Source of the DNA: an uncultured Lachnospiraceae bacterium
GTDB taxonomy: Bacteria; Bacillota; Clostridia; Lachnospirales; Lachnospiraceae
Direction of reading: 5' to 3'
Assembly (NCBI GenBank): GCA_900316165.1
Contig: ONBW01000002.1
Span: 62,001-126,000, forward strand
DNA length: 64,000 nucleotides
A program made the translations under genes and the position numbers. This document shows positions 34,828-44,169 of the stretch, in pieces (positions within the stretch are counted from its first letter, which is position 1; each line of letters begins with the position of its first letter). The notes beneath the pieces were generated by a model. The model was not told the origin of the DNA, made no database searches, and saw only the letters and a list, made by a program, of their open reading frames with translations.

Positions 34828-34921
34828 AAGCGAAGCGCAGTTCGAGTCCAAATCGAGGTCGTTCTTCGAGATTAGCAAACGCGAGTCGAAGACGAAGCGT
34901 GAGCTTAACGAGAAGAACTTC
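34828..34921 (+). repeat. Intergenic hairpin repeat, copy 2 (MMPL gene gap)
   Basis: This is the partner of the copy at 28550-28638, with the 67-nt core at 34855-34921 differing at six positions. It again begins just after a stop codon (34818) and ends about 50 nt before the next start. Two near-identical copies 6 kb apart in unrelated operons argue for a mobile or actively maintained element rather than gene-specific regulation. Confidence 0.65.
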
Positions 34922-34972
34922 ATTAATAATACATTAAGACGATAAAGGCATGACGGATTGGAGGAAAAATAA

Positions 34973-37492
34973 ATGAAGTTACCAGAGCTTAAAAAAATTT
35001 TCCGTAAGAAATATATCATCAGAGTCGTAGCAGGTGCTCTTGTGGTTGGACTGGTTTCTACCGGAACTGTCCAGTACACTGCCATGGCTGATAAGGCGTC
35101 TGCAACCGAGGAGACTACAAACAGCATCATAGATACTGATAATCTCAAGGTCGAGAGCAAGGACCTCGACAGAGATGAGACGGTCTACCTGATCACAAAG
35201 CCTGATGGAACTGTAACAGACACTATCTCAGCGGTACACCTGATCAATAAGGACGGCGAGGATACTATAGATGATGTCTCAGACCTTACAGACATCAAGA
35301 ATACGAACGGTGACGAGAAGTTCACCCAGGACGGCGATAAGGTCACCTGGGAGGCCAATGGAAATGATATCTACTATCAGGGCCATTCAACAGCCGAGGC
35401 TCCTGTCACTGTAAAGGTAACCTACACCCTCGATGGTGATGAGATCAGCCCGAAGGAGCTCGCAGGAAAGAGCGGACACGTAAAGATCCACTATGACTAC
35501 ACAAATAACACGAGCTACACTGAAAAAGTAAACGGTGAAGATGTTACTACCGTAGTTCCTTTCGCTGCAATCACTGGAATGATATTAAACGATGATTTCA
35601 CGAATGTAAAGGTAAGCAATGGCCGTGTAATCCAGAATGGTACAAAGTCCATCGTCGTAGGCTATGCTCTTCCTGGAGTAAAGGATTCACTCGAGAAGAG
35701 CGGCGGCTCCTTTGATAAGGACATCTCACTTCCAGAGTCATTCGATGTAGAGGCTGATGTAAAGGATTTTGACCTCGAGACTCAGATGACAGCCTTAATA
35801 GATGCTTCAAATACCCTGACATCCAACGCAAAGGAGACTGATGACTTATCCAGTGATATGGACAAGCTCTCAGATGCCACAGATGAGCTGGCTGACGGCA
35901 GTAAGCAGCTGAGCGACGGAGCCAGTGACCTGAGCAGTGGCGCTGACAAGCTTGCAGATGGTGCAAAGAGCGCAAAGGATGGAAGCACTAAGCTTGAGAG
36001 TGGAAGCAAGCAGATTCGTGACGGTCTTGGAACCCTTCAGAAGAATATGAGCACCTTCACAAGTGGTGCCTCATCTCTTTCAAGCGGACTTAAGACATAC
36101 ACAGCAGGCGTTTCACAGTTAAACGGTGGAATTGGACAGCTTAAGACTTCACTTGCACCGCTTTCAAGTGCACTTCCTGCTCTCGGAAACCTTAATATCA
36201 CAGACCTTGCTACTCAGATGTCTGCTCTTTCAAAGGGTGTATCTCAGTTAAAGACAGGTTCAGATCAGCTGCTTGCCGGCTACAATGGTGACGGAACAGC
36301 TGCAAATCCAGGCCTCGTAAAGAGCATGGATCAGCTGACAACTGGCTCAAAGTCAGTTTCAGATGCTGCTGCTCAGGTATCAAGCGGAGCAAGCTCACTT
36401 GATAAGGGTATCGGACAGATTCAGTCAGCTCTTACAGGAGTTGGCTCACAGTTTGCCACCCAGTCACAGGCACAGCTGACACAGACTATTGACTCAAAGC
36501 TCAATGGCAATACACAGCTTATCGGTCTTTTAAGACAGAAGAAGATTCTCGGTGCTGATGAGAAGATTACTCTTTCAAATATCGATACAGTGGTAACAAA
36601 GCTTACAGGAGCTCAGACTCAGATCATCACAGGTCTTGTAAAGTCTGGTGAAGATACTGCCACAGCTACAGCCACCTACTACACAGCTCTCGATGGTCTG
36701 CATCAGGTTCAGGCTGCAAAGAGCGCGTTGGATGCTGCTGGACAGTCACTTCAGAGTGAGCTTACAAGTGAGTCTGTAACAAGCCAGATAAAGCAGCTTA
36801 CCGATGGCTCAAAGCAGTTGGCTGACGGCTCCTCAAAGCTTGCTGCCGGAGCAAAGACTGTAAGTGATGGCATGAGCGCTGCAAATGAGGGCGTAAAGAA
36901 GATGGCAGCAGGCCAGAAACAGCTCTCAGATGGTATCGATCAGCTTTCTTCGGGATTAGGTTCAGCAGACTTAAGCAAAGTAGATATGTCATCTATCTCA
37001 AGCCTTTCGACACAGTTCTCAGCACTTATCAAAGGTGTTGACCAGCTCTATGACGGAAGCAGCAAGCTTGTAGCAAATAATGACAAGCTCACAGGCGGCG
37101 CAAAGCAGCTTTCTACAGGTGCCGGTCAGATTTCAACAGGAGTAAACAAGCTCTACACTGGAGCAGGCAGCCTTTACACAGGTGTCGGAAGTCTTTCAGA
37201 TGGACTTGGAACTCTCTATGATGGAACCATCTCCTTATCAGACGGAGCTGTGAAGCTTTCTGATGGTGCAGATGACCTCCATGATGGAATCGTGAAGTTC
37301 AACAAAGAGGGAATCGAGAAGCTTATCAATTCTTACAACGGAGACATAAAGCCGCTCGCAAATCAGCTGCGTGCAGCAATCGATGCCGGCGAGAATTATC
37401 AGAGTTTCTCAGGAATCGCCGATGGCAAAAAGGGTGCTGTAAAGTTCCTCTACAGAATGGACGCAATCACTGCTCCTGATGATGAGAACTGA
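34973..37492 (+). CDS. Secreted coiled-coil repeat protein, YhgE/Pip-like partner of the MMPL transporter
   Basis: This 839-residue protein has an N-terminal signal-anchor (YIIRVVAGALVVGLVSTGTV). A beta-rich region (about 45-255) is followed by a long series of short repeats such as LSDGASDLSSGADKLADGAK, SGASSLSSGLKTYT and LADGSSKLAAGAKTVSDG, with hydrophobic residues every three to four positions. This is the X-X-L-x-x-G repeat of YhgE/Pip-type outer domains. Unlike YhgE it lacks C-terminal membrane helices; those functions may come from the MMPL gene upstream. The role in export or cell-envelope contact is inferred. Confidence 0.75.
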   Translation: MKLPELKKIFRKKYIIRVVAGALVVGLVSTGTVQYTAMADKASATEETTNSIIDTDNLKVESKDLDRDETVYLITKPDGTVTDTISAVHLINKDGEDTIDDVSDLTDIKNTNGDEKFTQDGDKVTWEANGNDIYYQGHSTAEAPVTVKVTYTLDGDEISPKELAGKSGHVKIHYDYTNNTSYTEKVNGEDVTTVVPFAAITGMILNDDFTNVKVSNGRVIQNGTKSIVVGYALPGVKDSLEKSGGSFDKDISLPESFDVEADVKDFDLETQMTALIDASNTLTSNAKETDDLSSDMDKLSDATDELADGSKQLSDGASDLSSGADKLADGAKSAKDGSTKLESGSKQIRDGLGTLQKNMSTFTSGASSLSSGLKTYTAGVSQLNGGIGQLKTSLAPLSSALPALGNLNITDLATQMSALSKGVSQLKTGSDQLLAGYNGDGTAANPGLVKSMDQLTTGSKSVSDAAAQVSSGASSLDKGIGQIQSALTGVGSQFATQSQAQLTQTIDSKLNGNTQLIGLLRQKKILGADEKITLSNIDTVVTKLTGAQTQIITGLVKSGEDTATATATYYTALDGLHQVQAAKSALDAAGQSLQSELTSESVTSQIKQLTDGSKQLADGSSKLAAGAKTVSDGMSAANEGVKKMAAGQKQLSDGIDQLSSGLGSADLSKVDMSSISSLSTQFSALIKGVDQLYDGSSKLVANNDKLTGGAKQLSTGAGQISTGVNKLYTGAGSLYTGVGSLSDGLGTLYDGTISLSDGAVKLSDGADDLHDGIVKFNKEGIEKLINSYNGDIKPLANQLRAAIDAGENYQSFSGIADGKKGAVKFLYRMDAITAPDDEN

Positions 37493-37493
37493 T

Positions 37494-37603
37494 TTGACAA
37501 TATGCCGATATGTGTTAGAATTTAGCTTGCTGTAAAAATATATGTAACAGCAGAGCTCTTTCGACATTTTACCTCCGATGGCTTTGCTGTCGGAGGTTTT
37601 TTA
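37494..37603 (+). promoter_or_regulatory. hisA promoter and attenuator-like leader with sequestered ribosome site
   Basis: TTGACA (37494-37499) and TAGAAT (37516-37521) are 16 bp apart; TTGACA begins just after the upstream stop codon. The roughly 75-nt leader can form GCTGT/ACAGC. It can also form an alternative ACAGCAGAG/CTTTGCTGT pairing and a terminator CCTCCGA (37572-37578)/TCGGAGG (37590-37596) followed by six Ts. The GGAGG of the right arm is also the ribosome site of hisA, so the hairpin would block both transcription and translation. I see no T-box or known riboswitch core. Confidence 0.5.
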
Positions 37604-38383
37604 ATGAAATTCAGACCCTGTATAGATATTCACGATGGAGCTGTAAAGCAGATAGTAGGTTCGAGCCTTGACGATAAGACTGATTCAGCAAAGGAGAATT
37701 TTGTTGCAACGCACGATGCCGGTTACTATGCTGCTATGTATAAAGAAAAACAGCTAAATGGCGGGCATGTTATAATGCTGAATGCCAAGGGCACTCCTGA
37801 GTATGAGGCCTCAAGACAGCAGGCTCTTCTGGCGCTTCACACCTATCCGAATGGCCTTATGGTCGGCGGCGGTCTAGACGATAGGAATGTATCGGAGTTT
37901 TTGGATGCTGGCGCAAGCCACGGTATTTTTACAAGCTTTGTGTTCTTTGATGGGCAGATTCAGATGGAGAGACTGAAAAGGCTTGTAAGTGTGGCTGGAA
38001 GAGAGCATATAGTCTTAGATCTCTCCTGCAAAAACAGAGACGGAGACTACTATGTAGTAACTGACCGCTGGCAGAAATTTACTGAACAGAAGCTCTCTGT
38101 AGACCTGCTTAGGTACCTCGAGGATTACTGCGACGAGTATCTGATACACGCGGCTGATGTAGAGGGGAAGAGGGCAGGAGCTGACGAGAGACTGCTTTCT
38201 ATCCTTGCCGATTATGACGGCATTCCTGTTACCTATGCCGGCGGCGTTGGAAGCTATGATGATTTAAGAGAAATAAAACGCCTGACTGATGGCAGAATTG
38301 ATGTAACTATCGGCAGTGCTCTTGATATTTTTGGCGGAACCCTTGAACTTGAAAAGATTTTAAGTATAATAGAAAAGGGTTAA
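37604..38383 (+). CDS. hisA: Phosphoribosylformimino-5-aminoimidazole carboxamide ribotide isomerase, eukaryotic-type HisA
   Basis: This TIM-barrel enzyme of histidine synthesis is 259 residues. The opening FRPCIDIHDGAVKQIVGSSL and the internal HVIMLNAKGTPEYEASRQ, YPNGLMVGGGLDDRNV, and VTYAGGVGSYDDLREIKRL match the divergent HisA branch named for yeast HIS6 rather than the usual bacterial HisA. No other his gene is nearby, and it is followed 11 nt later by dapF. Confidence 0.88.
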   Translation: MKFRPCIDIHDGAVKQIVGSSLDDKTDSAKENFVATHDAGYYAAMYKEKQLNGGHVIMLNAKGTPEYEASRQQALLALHTYPNGLMVGGGLDDRNVSEFLDAGASHGIFTSFVFFDGQIQMERLKRLVSVAGREHIVLDLSCKNRDGDYYVVTDRWQKFTEQKLSVDLLRYLEDYCDEYLIHAADVEGKRAGADERLLSILADYDGIPVTYAGGVGSYDDLREIKRLTDGRIDVTIGSALDIFGGTLELEKILSIIEKG

Positions 38384-38394
38384 GGAGGATTTTT

Positions 38395-39288
38395 ATGACC
38401 TCAATTGATTTTACAAAAATGCATGGCTGCGGCAATGACTACGTCTATGTAGACTGCACAAAAAACGATATCCCTGACGGTTCTTCAATCGCCAGATTCG
38501 TAAGCGACAGGCATTTCGGAATCGGATCTGACGGACTTATTCTTATTAAGAAGTCCAAGGTTGCTGATTTCCAGATGGATATGTACAATGCCGACGGCTC
38601 GAAGGGTGAGATGTGCGGAAACGGCATCCGCTGCGTAGCGAAGTACGTCTACGACAATGGCCTTACTGATAAGACTACTATCACTGTTGAGACTCTTGCA
38701 GGTATAAAGACTCTCGAGCTTACAGTAAAGGATGGCAAGGTCGATTCAGTCCTTGTGAATATGGGTTCTCCGGTGCTCAAGGCTTCGCATATTCCGGTTA
38801 CTTTTCCAAAAGATCAGATGATTAACGAGCCTATGGAGGTCGATGGCAATATCTTCCGTGTGACCTGCGTTTCGATGGGGAATCCTCACTGCGTTATTTT
38901 TACAGATGAGGATACGAGAACTATCGATCTGCCGCATATCGGGCCGATGTTTGAGAACCATCCGACGTTCCCTCAGAGGACCAATACCGAATTCGCGAAT
39001 ATCCTCGACCGGAAAAATATCCGCATGAGAGTCTGGGAGCGCGGCAGCGGTGAGACGCTCGCCTGCGGTACTGGCGCCTGCGCTACGACTGTAGCTGCTG
39101 TGGTTAATGGTCTTACTGATGAGGAAGTCACGATGCACCTCTTAGGTGGAGAGCTGACTGTCAGATACGACAGGGAAAATGATACCGTCTGGCTCAAGGG
39201 ACCGGCCACTACTGTATTTACAGGTCATATCGATATTCCGGAATCTTTTGAGAGAGATGATGTGAAGATTTACGAGCCGAAGAAGTGA
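38395..39288 (+). CDS. dapF: Diaminopimelate epimerase
   Basis: This 297-residue enzyme interconverts LL- and meso-diaminopimelate for lysine and peptidoglycan. The two catalytic cysteines lie in EMCGNGIRCVAKYV and in ETLACGTGACATTVAA. The N-terminal FTKMHGCGNDYVYVDC is diagnostic. A GGAGG site precedes the start. dapL follows, giving the last two steps of the dapL route side by side. Confidence 0.96.
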   Translation: MTSIDFTKMHGCGNDYVYVDCTKNDIPDGSSIARFVSDRHFGIGSDGLILIKKSKVADFQMDMYNADGSKGEMCGNGIRCVAKYVYDNGLTDKTTITVETLAGIKTLELTVKDGKVDSVLVNMGSPVLKASHIPVTFPKDQMINEPMEVDGNIFRVTCVSMGNPHCVIFTDEDTRTIDLPHIGPMFENHPTFPQRTNTEFANILDRKNIRMRVWERGSGETLACGTGACATTVAAVVNGLTDEEVTMHLLGGELTVRYDRENDTVWLKGPATTVFTGHIDIPESFERDDVKIYEPKK

Positions 39289-39352
39289 GTCTGGCGTTTA
39301 TTTTTTCAAGATAAATAATTATAGAAGTTCAGGTTTTTAGAAGGAGAAAGAA

Positions 39353-40567
39353 ATGTATCAGGTTAATACGAACTATCTGAAGTTACCGGGAAGCTACCTT
39401 TTTTCAACTATCGCGAAGAAGGTTGCCGCTTTTGCTGAGGCAAATCCAGACAAGAAGATCATCAGACTTGGAATCGGTGATGTAACACAGCCGCTGCCAA
39501 AGGTCGTTATCGATGCCCTTCACAAGGCTGTTGACGAGCAGGCTGACGCTGCTACTTTCAGAGGATACGCACCGGACCTCGGATATGATTTTTTACGTAA
39601 CGCTATCGCAAAGCACGATTATCAGGACAGAGGCTGCGATATCGCTCCTGACGAGATCTTCGTTTCTGACGGTGCGAAGAGTGATTCTGGTAATATCCAG
39701 GAGCTTTTCTCTGAGGACAACCGTATTGCTGTTACTGATCCGGTTTATCCTGTTTATGTAGATTCAAATGTTATGGCTGGCCGCTGCGGTAACTATGATG
39801 CCAATACCGGTATGTGGGACAGAGTCATCTACATGCCTTCAACTGCTGAGAATGGTTTCGTTCCTGAGTTCCCTAAGGAGACTCCTGACATCATCTATCT
39901 CTGCCTGCCGAATAACCCGACTGGTACTACTCTTAAGAAGGTTGATCTGCAGAAGTGGGTTGACTATGCTAACCAGAAGGGCTCTATAATAATCTTTGAT
40001 GCCGCTTATGAGCACTATATCTCTACTCCGGATGTTCCTCATTCTATCTATGAGTGTGATGGCGCTAAGGACTGCTGCATCGAGATCAGATCATACTCAA
40101 AGACTGCCGGCTTCACTGGTCTTCGTCTTGGCTTTACTGTTGTTCCGAAGAGCCTTAAGTCTGGTGACGCTTCTCTTCATGATATGTGGGCACGCCGTCA
40201 CGGGACAAAGTTCAACGGTGCTCCGTACATCGTTCAGCGTGCCGGTGAGGCTATCTACTCTGAGGAGGGCATGAAGGAGATTGACGCTTTAGTCGGTTAC
40301 TACATGGAGAACGCCCGCATGATCCGCGAGGGCCTTACTGAGGCTGGATTCACCTGCTACGGCGGCGTTGACGCTCCGTACATCTGGATGAAGACTCCTG
40401 ACCATATGACGAGCTGGGAATTCTTCGACTTCCTTCTTGAAAAAGCAAACGTTGTCGGCACTCCAGGCAGCGGTTTCGGCCCTTCAGGTGAAGGCTACTT
40501 CCGCCTGACTGCCTTCGGTACCCACGAGAACACAAAGGCAGCACTTGAGAGATTCAAGGCACTGTAA
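39353..40567 (+). CDS. dapL: LL-diaminopimelate aminotransferase
   Basis: This 404-residue PLP enzyme makes LL-diaminopimelate in one step from tetrahydrodipicolinate. Diagnostic stretches: [58 protein letters not shown], and the PLP lysine in [16 protein letters not shown]. Length and sequence fit the DapL family well. An intrinsic terminator follows. Confidence 0.96.
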   Translation: MYQVNTNYLKLPGSYLFSTIAKKVAAFAEANPDKKIIRLGIGDVTQPLPKVVIDALHKAVDEQADAATFRGYAPDLGYDFLRNAIAKHDYQDRGCDIAPDEIFVSDGAKSDSGNIQELFSEDNRIAVTDPVYPVYVDSNVMAGRCGNYDANTGMWDRVIYMPSTAENGFVPEFPKETPDIIYLCLPNNPTGTTLKKVDLQKWVDYANQKGSIIIFDAAYEHYISTPDVPHSIYECDGAKDCCIEIRSYSKTAGFTGLRLGFTVVPKSLKSGDASLHDMWARRHGTKFNGAPYIVQRAGEAIYSEEGMKEIDALVGYYMENARMIREGLTEAGFTCYGGVDAPYIWMKTPDHMTSWEFFDFLLEKANVVGTPGSGFGPSGEGYFRLTAFGTHENTKAALERFKAL

Positions 40568-40585
40568 TTATTGATTTTAGATTAG

Positions 40586-40626
40586 AGAGGCTTCTCCAGA
40601 ATTTTCCGGAGAGGTCTTATTTTTTG
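40586..40626 (+). terminator. Intrinsic terminator after dapL
   Basis: AGAGGCTTCTCC pairs with GGAGAGGTCTT across an 8-10 nt loop, followed by ATTTTTT. It separates the housekeeping block from the defence operon. Confidence 0.7.
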
Positions 40627-40707
40627 CTGTCTTTTCAGCTTGACACAAATAGAAGACTGATTTACTCTATCAGAGAAAAGTCGTTGACATGCATAGAACA
40701 GAAATTT

Positions 40708-41724
40708 ATGAAGAAAATTACTTTAGATGAGCTCCTGTCAAAGGTGCGGGACAGGGATTACGGGAGTCAGTACGATTATATCACAGGTCTTCTCGAAAAA
40801 GGCAGGATAAAGCCGATGAAAACGGCAGCCACCAATGGCAAGAACCCGGCCCTGCCTCTTGGCTACTGGCTTATTGAAGAGAAGAAGGATTACAGCGGAT
40901 ACATAGATGAGCTGCGCTTTGGTTTAAATTACAGGATTTCCCCGACCTATTATCTGGACCATCTGGAGCAGTATGATAAGGACAGGGAGTATGTGCGCGC
41001 TCTTAGCGGCTATTTCGATAAGCATTCGGACAGGCTTATGGAGCAGATTTCTTTAAATGAGAGAAGCTACGACATCTGGCAGAGGGAGAAGTTTCTTCAG
41101 AGGGAGCAGGGGCTTAGGATCTTAAAGAACTGCGGCATAGATACGGCGGATCTTAATTTTTACAGGACCTCTGAGCCGTTAGCCTACTATTCGGCCAGCC
41201 GGGAGCCTGGACAGACAGTGCTTATTATAGAGAATAAGGATACCTTTTACAGTATCAGGCGGATACTTATCGAAAACAGTACAAGTGAAAAACCTCAGGA
41301 GATTCTGGGAGCGCAGATCGATACGGTTATCTATGGCGCCGGAAAGGGTATCTGGAAATCTCTAGATGATTTCGAGATGTGTGTCGAGGACTATCTGACA
41401 GATTCAAAGGATAAATATTTATATTTCGGAGATCTCGATTTCGAGGGAATAGGTATTTTTCAAAAGGTGCAGGAAAAATTCCTTGATGCAGGCAGAAAAA
41501 TCCTGCCGTTTAAAGAAGCCTATCAGAGGATGATGGATAAAGCTGGAGATACCGGATTTAAGCGGCTTCCAGAGACTAAAGAGAAACAGAACAGAAATAT
41601 AGATCGTTCATTTTTTAGATATTTCGGTGAGGAATATGCCGTACAGATGGAGGAGATTCTTGATTCTGGAAAGTATATACCTCAGGAGATTTTAAATGTC
41701 ACGGATTTCAAGGGAAGAGATTGA
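40708..41724 (+). CDS. jetD: Wadjet system nuclease subunit JetD (Toprim/DUF2220-like)
   Basis: Start set at the ATG at 40708; the longer frame begins with a TTG inside the upstream terminator. The 338-residue protein has an N-terminal arm-like region and a C-terminal Toprim-like domain. The acidic residues are in LIIENKDTF (about 175) and LYFGDLDFEGIGIF (about 240), as in topoisomerase VI A and JetD. In studied Wadjet systems JetD cuts plasmids recognised by the SMC complex. It stands first in the operon here, 18 nt before jetA; the order most often described places it last. Confidence 0.85.
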   Translation: MKKITLDELLSKVRDRDYGSQYDYITGLLEKGRIKPMKTAATNGKNPALPLGYWLIEEKKDYSGYIDELRFGLNYRISPTYYLDHLEQYDKDREYVRALSGYFDKHSDRLMEQISLNERSYDIWQREKFLQREQGLRILKNCGIDTADLNFYRTSEPLAYYSASREPGQTVLIIENKDTFYSIRRILIENSTSEKPQEILGAQIDTVIYGAGKGIWKSLDDFEMCVEDYLTDSKDKYLYFGDLDFEGIGIFQKVQEKFLDAGRKILPFKEAYQRMMDKAGDTGFKRLPETKEKQNRNIDRSFFRYFGEEYAVQMEEILDSGKYIPQEILNVTDFKGRD

Positions 41725-41742
41725 ATTTTTACGAGGAAAAAT

Positions 41743-43410
41743 ATGCAGTATGAATTTCTAGAGCAGTTCACCCGCAGAATGCAGCACGTCGGTAAATACG
41801 CCGTTCTGATGCGGATGTCGATGAATAAACAGACCTGGAAGCAGTATGGGTTTGAGACCTTTGATGAGCAGGTCAACATACTTTTTGCGGTTCTGCTCTT
41901 TATCATGGAGCAGTCTCTAAAGGACGAGAACTGCACAGTTGATGACATCGGTGCATATATAGACGATCTCAATTCTTCTTATTTCCATAAGCAGATAAAC
42001 TATGAGGAATGCCGGGATATGGCGGATTTCATCATAAATGTCATACTTTCAAACGACGGTCAGTCGATGACCTTTGATGGCTATGATTTCGAATCCAGGC
42101 AGTACAAGGAGCTTATAATAAGCTATGTCAAAAACAAGGTCATCTACACCGACACCAATATCAAGCGTACCTCGTACGAGCTGACAAATGACGGCTATGA
42201 CCTGATGCTTTCGACTCTTGAAATCGAGGACAACCTGAAGCTCTCTGTTCAGGATATGATCTTCGAGCTTCATCTAAAGAAACAGAGTTACGATGAAGCT
42301 GTAAACGACATCAGAAACGAGTTTAATCTTCTCCATATACGGCTTCGTAAAATCGAGGACGCTATGACGAGGATAAGGAGGAATGCCTTAAGCTATTCCA
42401 TTGATGAGTATTCCCAGATCCTAAATGACAACCTCGAGACGATAAGTGAGACCAAGGAAAAATTCCAGGCCAGACGAAAAATGATTCAGGAGAAGACCAG
42501 GGAATTCGAAGAGGCTGATATCGATGTGAATAATCTTTCGTCAGATAATGAAAAGACACTTGAAAATCTTCGGATAATTGATGATTACCTGGGCAGAGCC
42601 TTAGAAGAGCAGCAGAAAATCTTTGGCTCGCATTTAGACCTTAAGGCGCTCTACACTCATGAATTAGAGCAGCTCTCGCAGATGTCGGCGATAAAGAGAT
42701 TTTCGCTGACTGCGGACTTCTATGATAAGATTCTAAAGAATCCGGGTTATCTCGACAGGACGGATATTTTTCTAAGGCCCCTGTTCGGCTGTGATCCTGA
42801 CAAAGTATACGATCTCCGCAGGGCCTTGGCAACACAGAAGCCTATCACTGAGAGGGAAGAGACAGATGAGAGTGAGCTGATGGAAGAGGACATCGCTGAT
42901 CAGGATAAGAAGCAGGAAGAGATCAGAAGGAAGCTTCGAATCTATGAGAAAAGTGTCAGGACTCTTCTTAAGGAGGCTGTCCACGGAAAAATCGAGCGTC
43001 TGAAGAGAGGCGTCGCCGGAAGCATAACCTTAAAGGAGCTTGAGGAGAAATGCAGGTCTGACCTGAAATTAAAAAAGGCGATGATTCCGGATGTCGATAA
43101 ATTCAAGGAGATAATGGTCGACCTGTTAAACAGCAGGGTTATGGATATAGAGCAGTTAGATAAGGAGAGGAAGGAAAATATTCAGGAGGAGCCCTCTTCC
43201 TTTTCACTGACTGAGACGGTGCTTGAGATCGCTGATTCGGTGAGGGACAGAAAAATTTTTATGGTAGAGGCTCTAAAAATAGATGACGGCAGCACCGCGG
43301 TGTTTACTGATATTCCTGACCTGAGCTCACATCCTTCGGATGATGAGGACAGTGGCAGGGATATCTGCTGCTCGAATGTGCTGATCCGTGTCAGATGGGA
43401 GGACAGATAA
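41743..43410 (+). CDS. jetA: Wadjet kleisin-like subunit JetA (DUF5716-like)
   Basis: This 555-residue mostly helical protein corresponds to the kleisin of the MukBEF-like JetABC complex. The N-terminal part (LLFIMEQSLKDENCTVDDI, YFHKQINYEECRDMADFII) looks like winged-helix dimer regions. A long coiled coil runs from about 185 to 300, and the C-terminal part ends in DIPDLSSHPSD and an acidic tail. Position between jetD and jetB and the match to DUF5716 proteins support the call. The DUF5716 type suggests a type III-like Wadjet, which I cannot confirm without a profile search. Confidence 0.82.
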   Translation: MQYEFLEQFTRRMQHVGKYAVLMRMSMNKQTWKQYGFETFDEQVNILFAVLLFIMEQSLKDENCTVDDIGAYIDDLNSSYFHKQINYEECRDMADFIINVILSNDGQSMTFDGYDFESRQYKELIISYVKNKVIYTDTNIKRTSYELTNDGYDLMLSTLEIEDNLKLSVQDMIFELHLKKQSYDEAVNDIRNEFNLLHIRLRKIEDAMTRIRRNALSYSIDEYSQILNDNLETISETKEKFQARRKMIQEKTREFEEADIDVNNLSSDNEKTLENLRIIDDYLGRALEEQQKIFGSHLDLKALYTHELEQLSQMSAIKRFSLTADFYDKILKNPGYLDRTDIFLRPLFGCDPDKVYDLRRALATQKPITEREETDESELMEEDIADQDKKQEEIRRKLRIYEKSVRTLLKEAVHGKIERLKRGVAGSITLKELEEKCRSDLKLKKAMIPDVDKFKEIMVDLLNSRVMDIEQLDKERKENIQEEPSSFSLTETVLEIADSVRDRKIFMVEALKIDDGSTAVFTDIPDLSSHPSDDEDSGRDICCSNVLIRVRWEDR

Positions 43411-44169
43411 ATGGCATTTGAATACGAGGATATAAGAAAAAGTCAGGAGATTTTTGCCTGCCTCTTGGAAAATCATGAGCTGAGTGAGGATGAGTCTGCG
43501 GATCTGTTTGATGCATATACTACAAGCGAGGCCGTGCAGAGCCTGACTAAATCTCAGGGAGATGCCTTAGACGCTGATATAGAGCAGTACGGCGATACTA
43601 TCTATCTGATCCCAAGAGAGGACAACAGCTTCTTGGGGTATTCGAAGGCACAGCTTAAGAGGGAGCTGTGCAGATCTGATGCGACTGACAGGGACTATTA
43701 TCTGAGCCAGTTCGCAATCCTGACTCTCCTTACGATGTTCTATGACGGGCAGGGTGTTACTGCTCACACCAGAGATTTTATCAGGGCAGGAGAGCTGCAG
43801 AATACTATTTCTGAGAGACTTAAGGAGGGTGTCGAGAGATACGATGAAGAGAGACAGGAGGAGAGTGGGATTGCCTTTACGAATATCGCGGAGGCTTATG
43901 AGAAGCTTAAGTCAGATGAGAGAGGCTCGAGGGCAAGGACTACGAAAGAGGGATTTCTGTACTATATTCTGAAATTTCTCGAGAGACAGGGGCTTATCGA
44001 GTATATAGAGCAGGACGATATGATAAAGACTACAAAGAAGATGGACCATTTCATGGACTGGAATCTGCTGAATAAAAACAACTACCAGAGAGTACTAGCT
44101 GTCTTTAATGAATTGGACGACCCACAGTCTTATAAAACGAAGAAAACTACAAGGGAGAAAAATAAATGA
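43411..44169 (+). CDS. jetB: Wadjet KITE-like subunit JetB (DUF6063-like)
   Basis: This 252-residue protein begins directly after the jetA stop with no gap and overlaps jetC by 4 nt (ATGA). It contains YSKAQLKRELCRSDATDRDY, YLSQFAILTLLTMFYDG and FLYYILKFLERQGLIEYIEQ, consistent with tandem winged-helix KITE folds that bridge kleisin and SMC heads. The call rests mainly on gene order and size. Confidence 0.8.
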   Translation: MAFEYEDIRKSQEIFACLLENHELSEDESADLFDAYTTSEAVQSLTKSQGDALDADIEQYGDTIYLIPREDNSFLGYSKAQLKRELCRSDATDRDYYLSQFAILTLLTMFYDGQGVTAHTRDFIRAGELQNTISERLKEGVERYDEERQEESGIAFTNIAEAYEKLKSDERGSRARTTKEGFLYYILKFLERQGLIEYIEQDDMIKTTKKMDHFMDWNLLNKNNYQRVLAVFNELDDPQSYKTKKTTREKNK

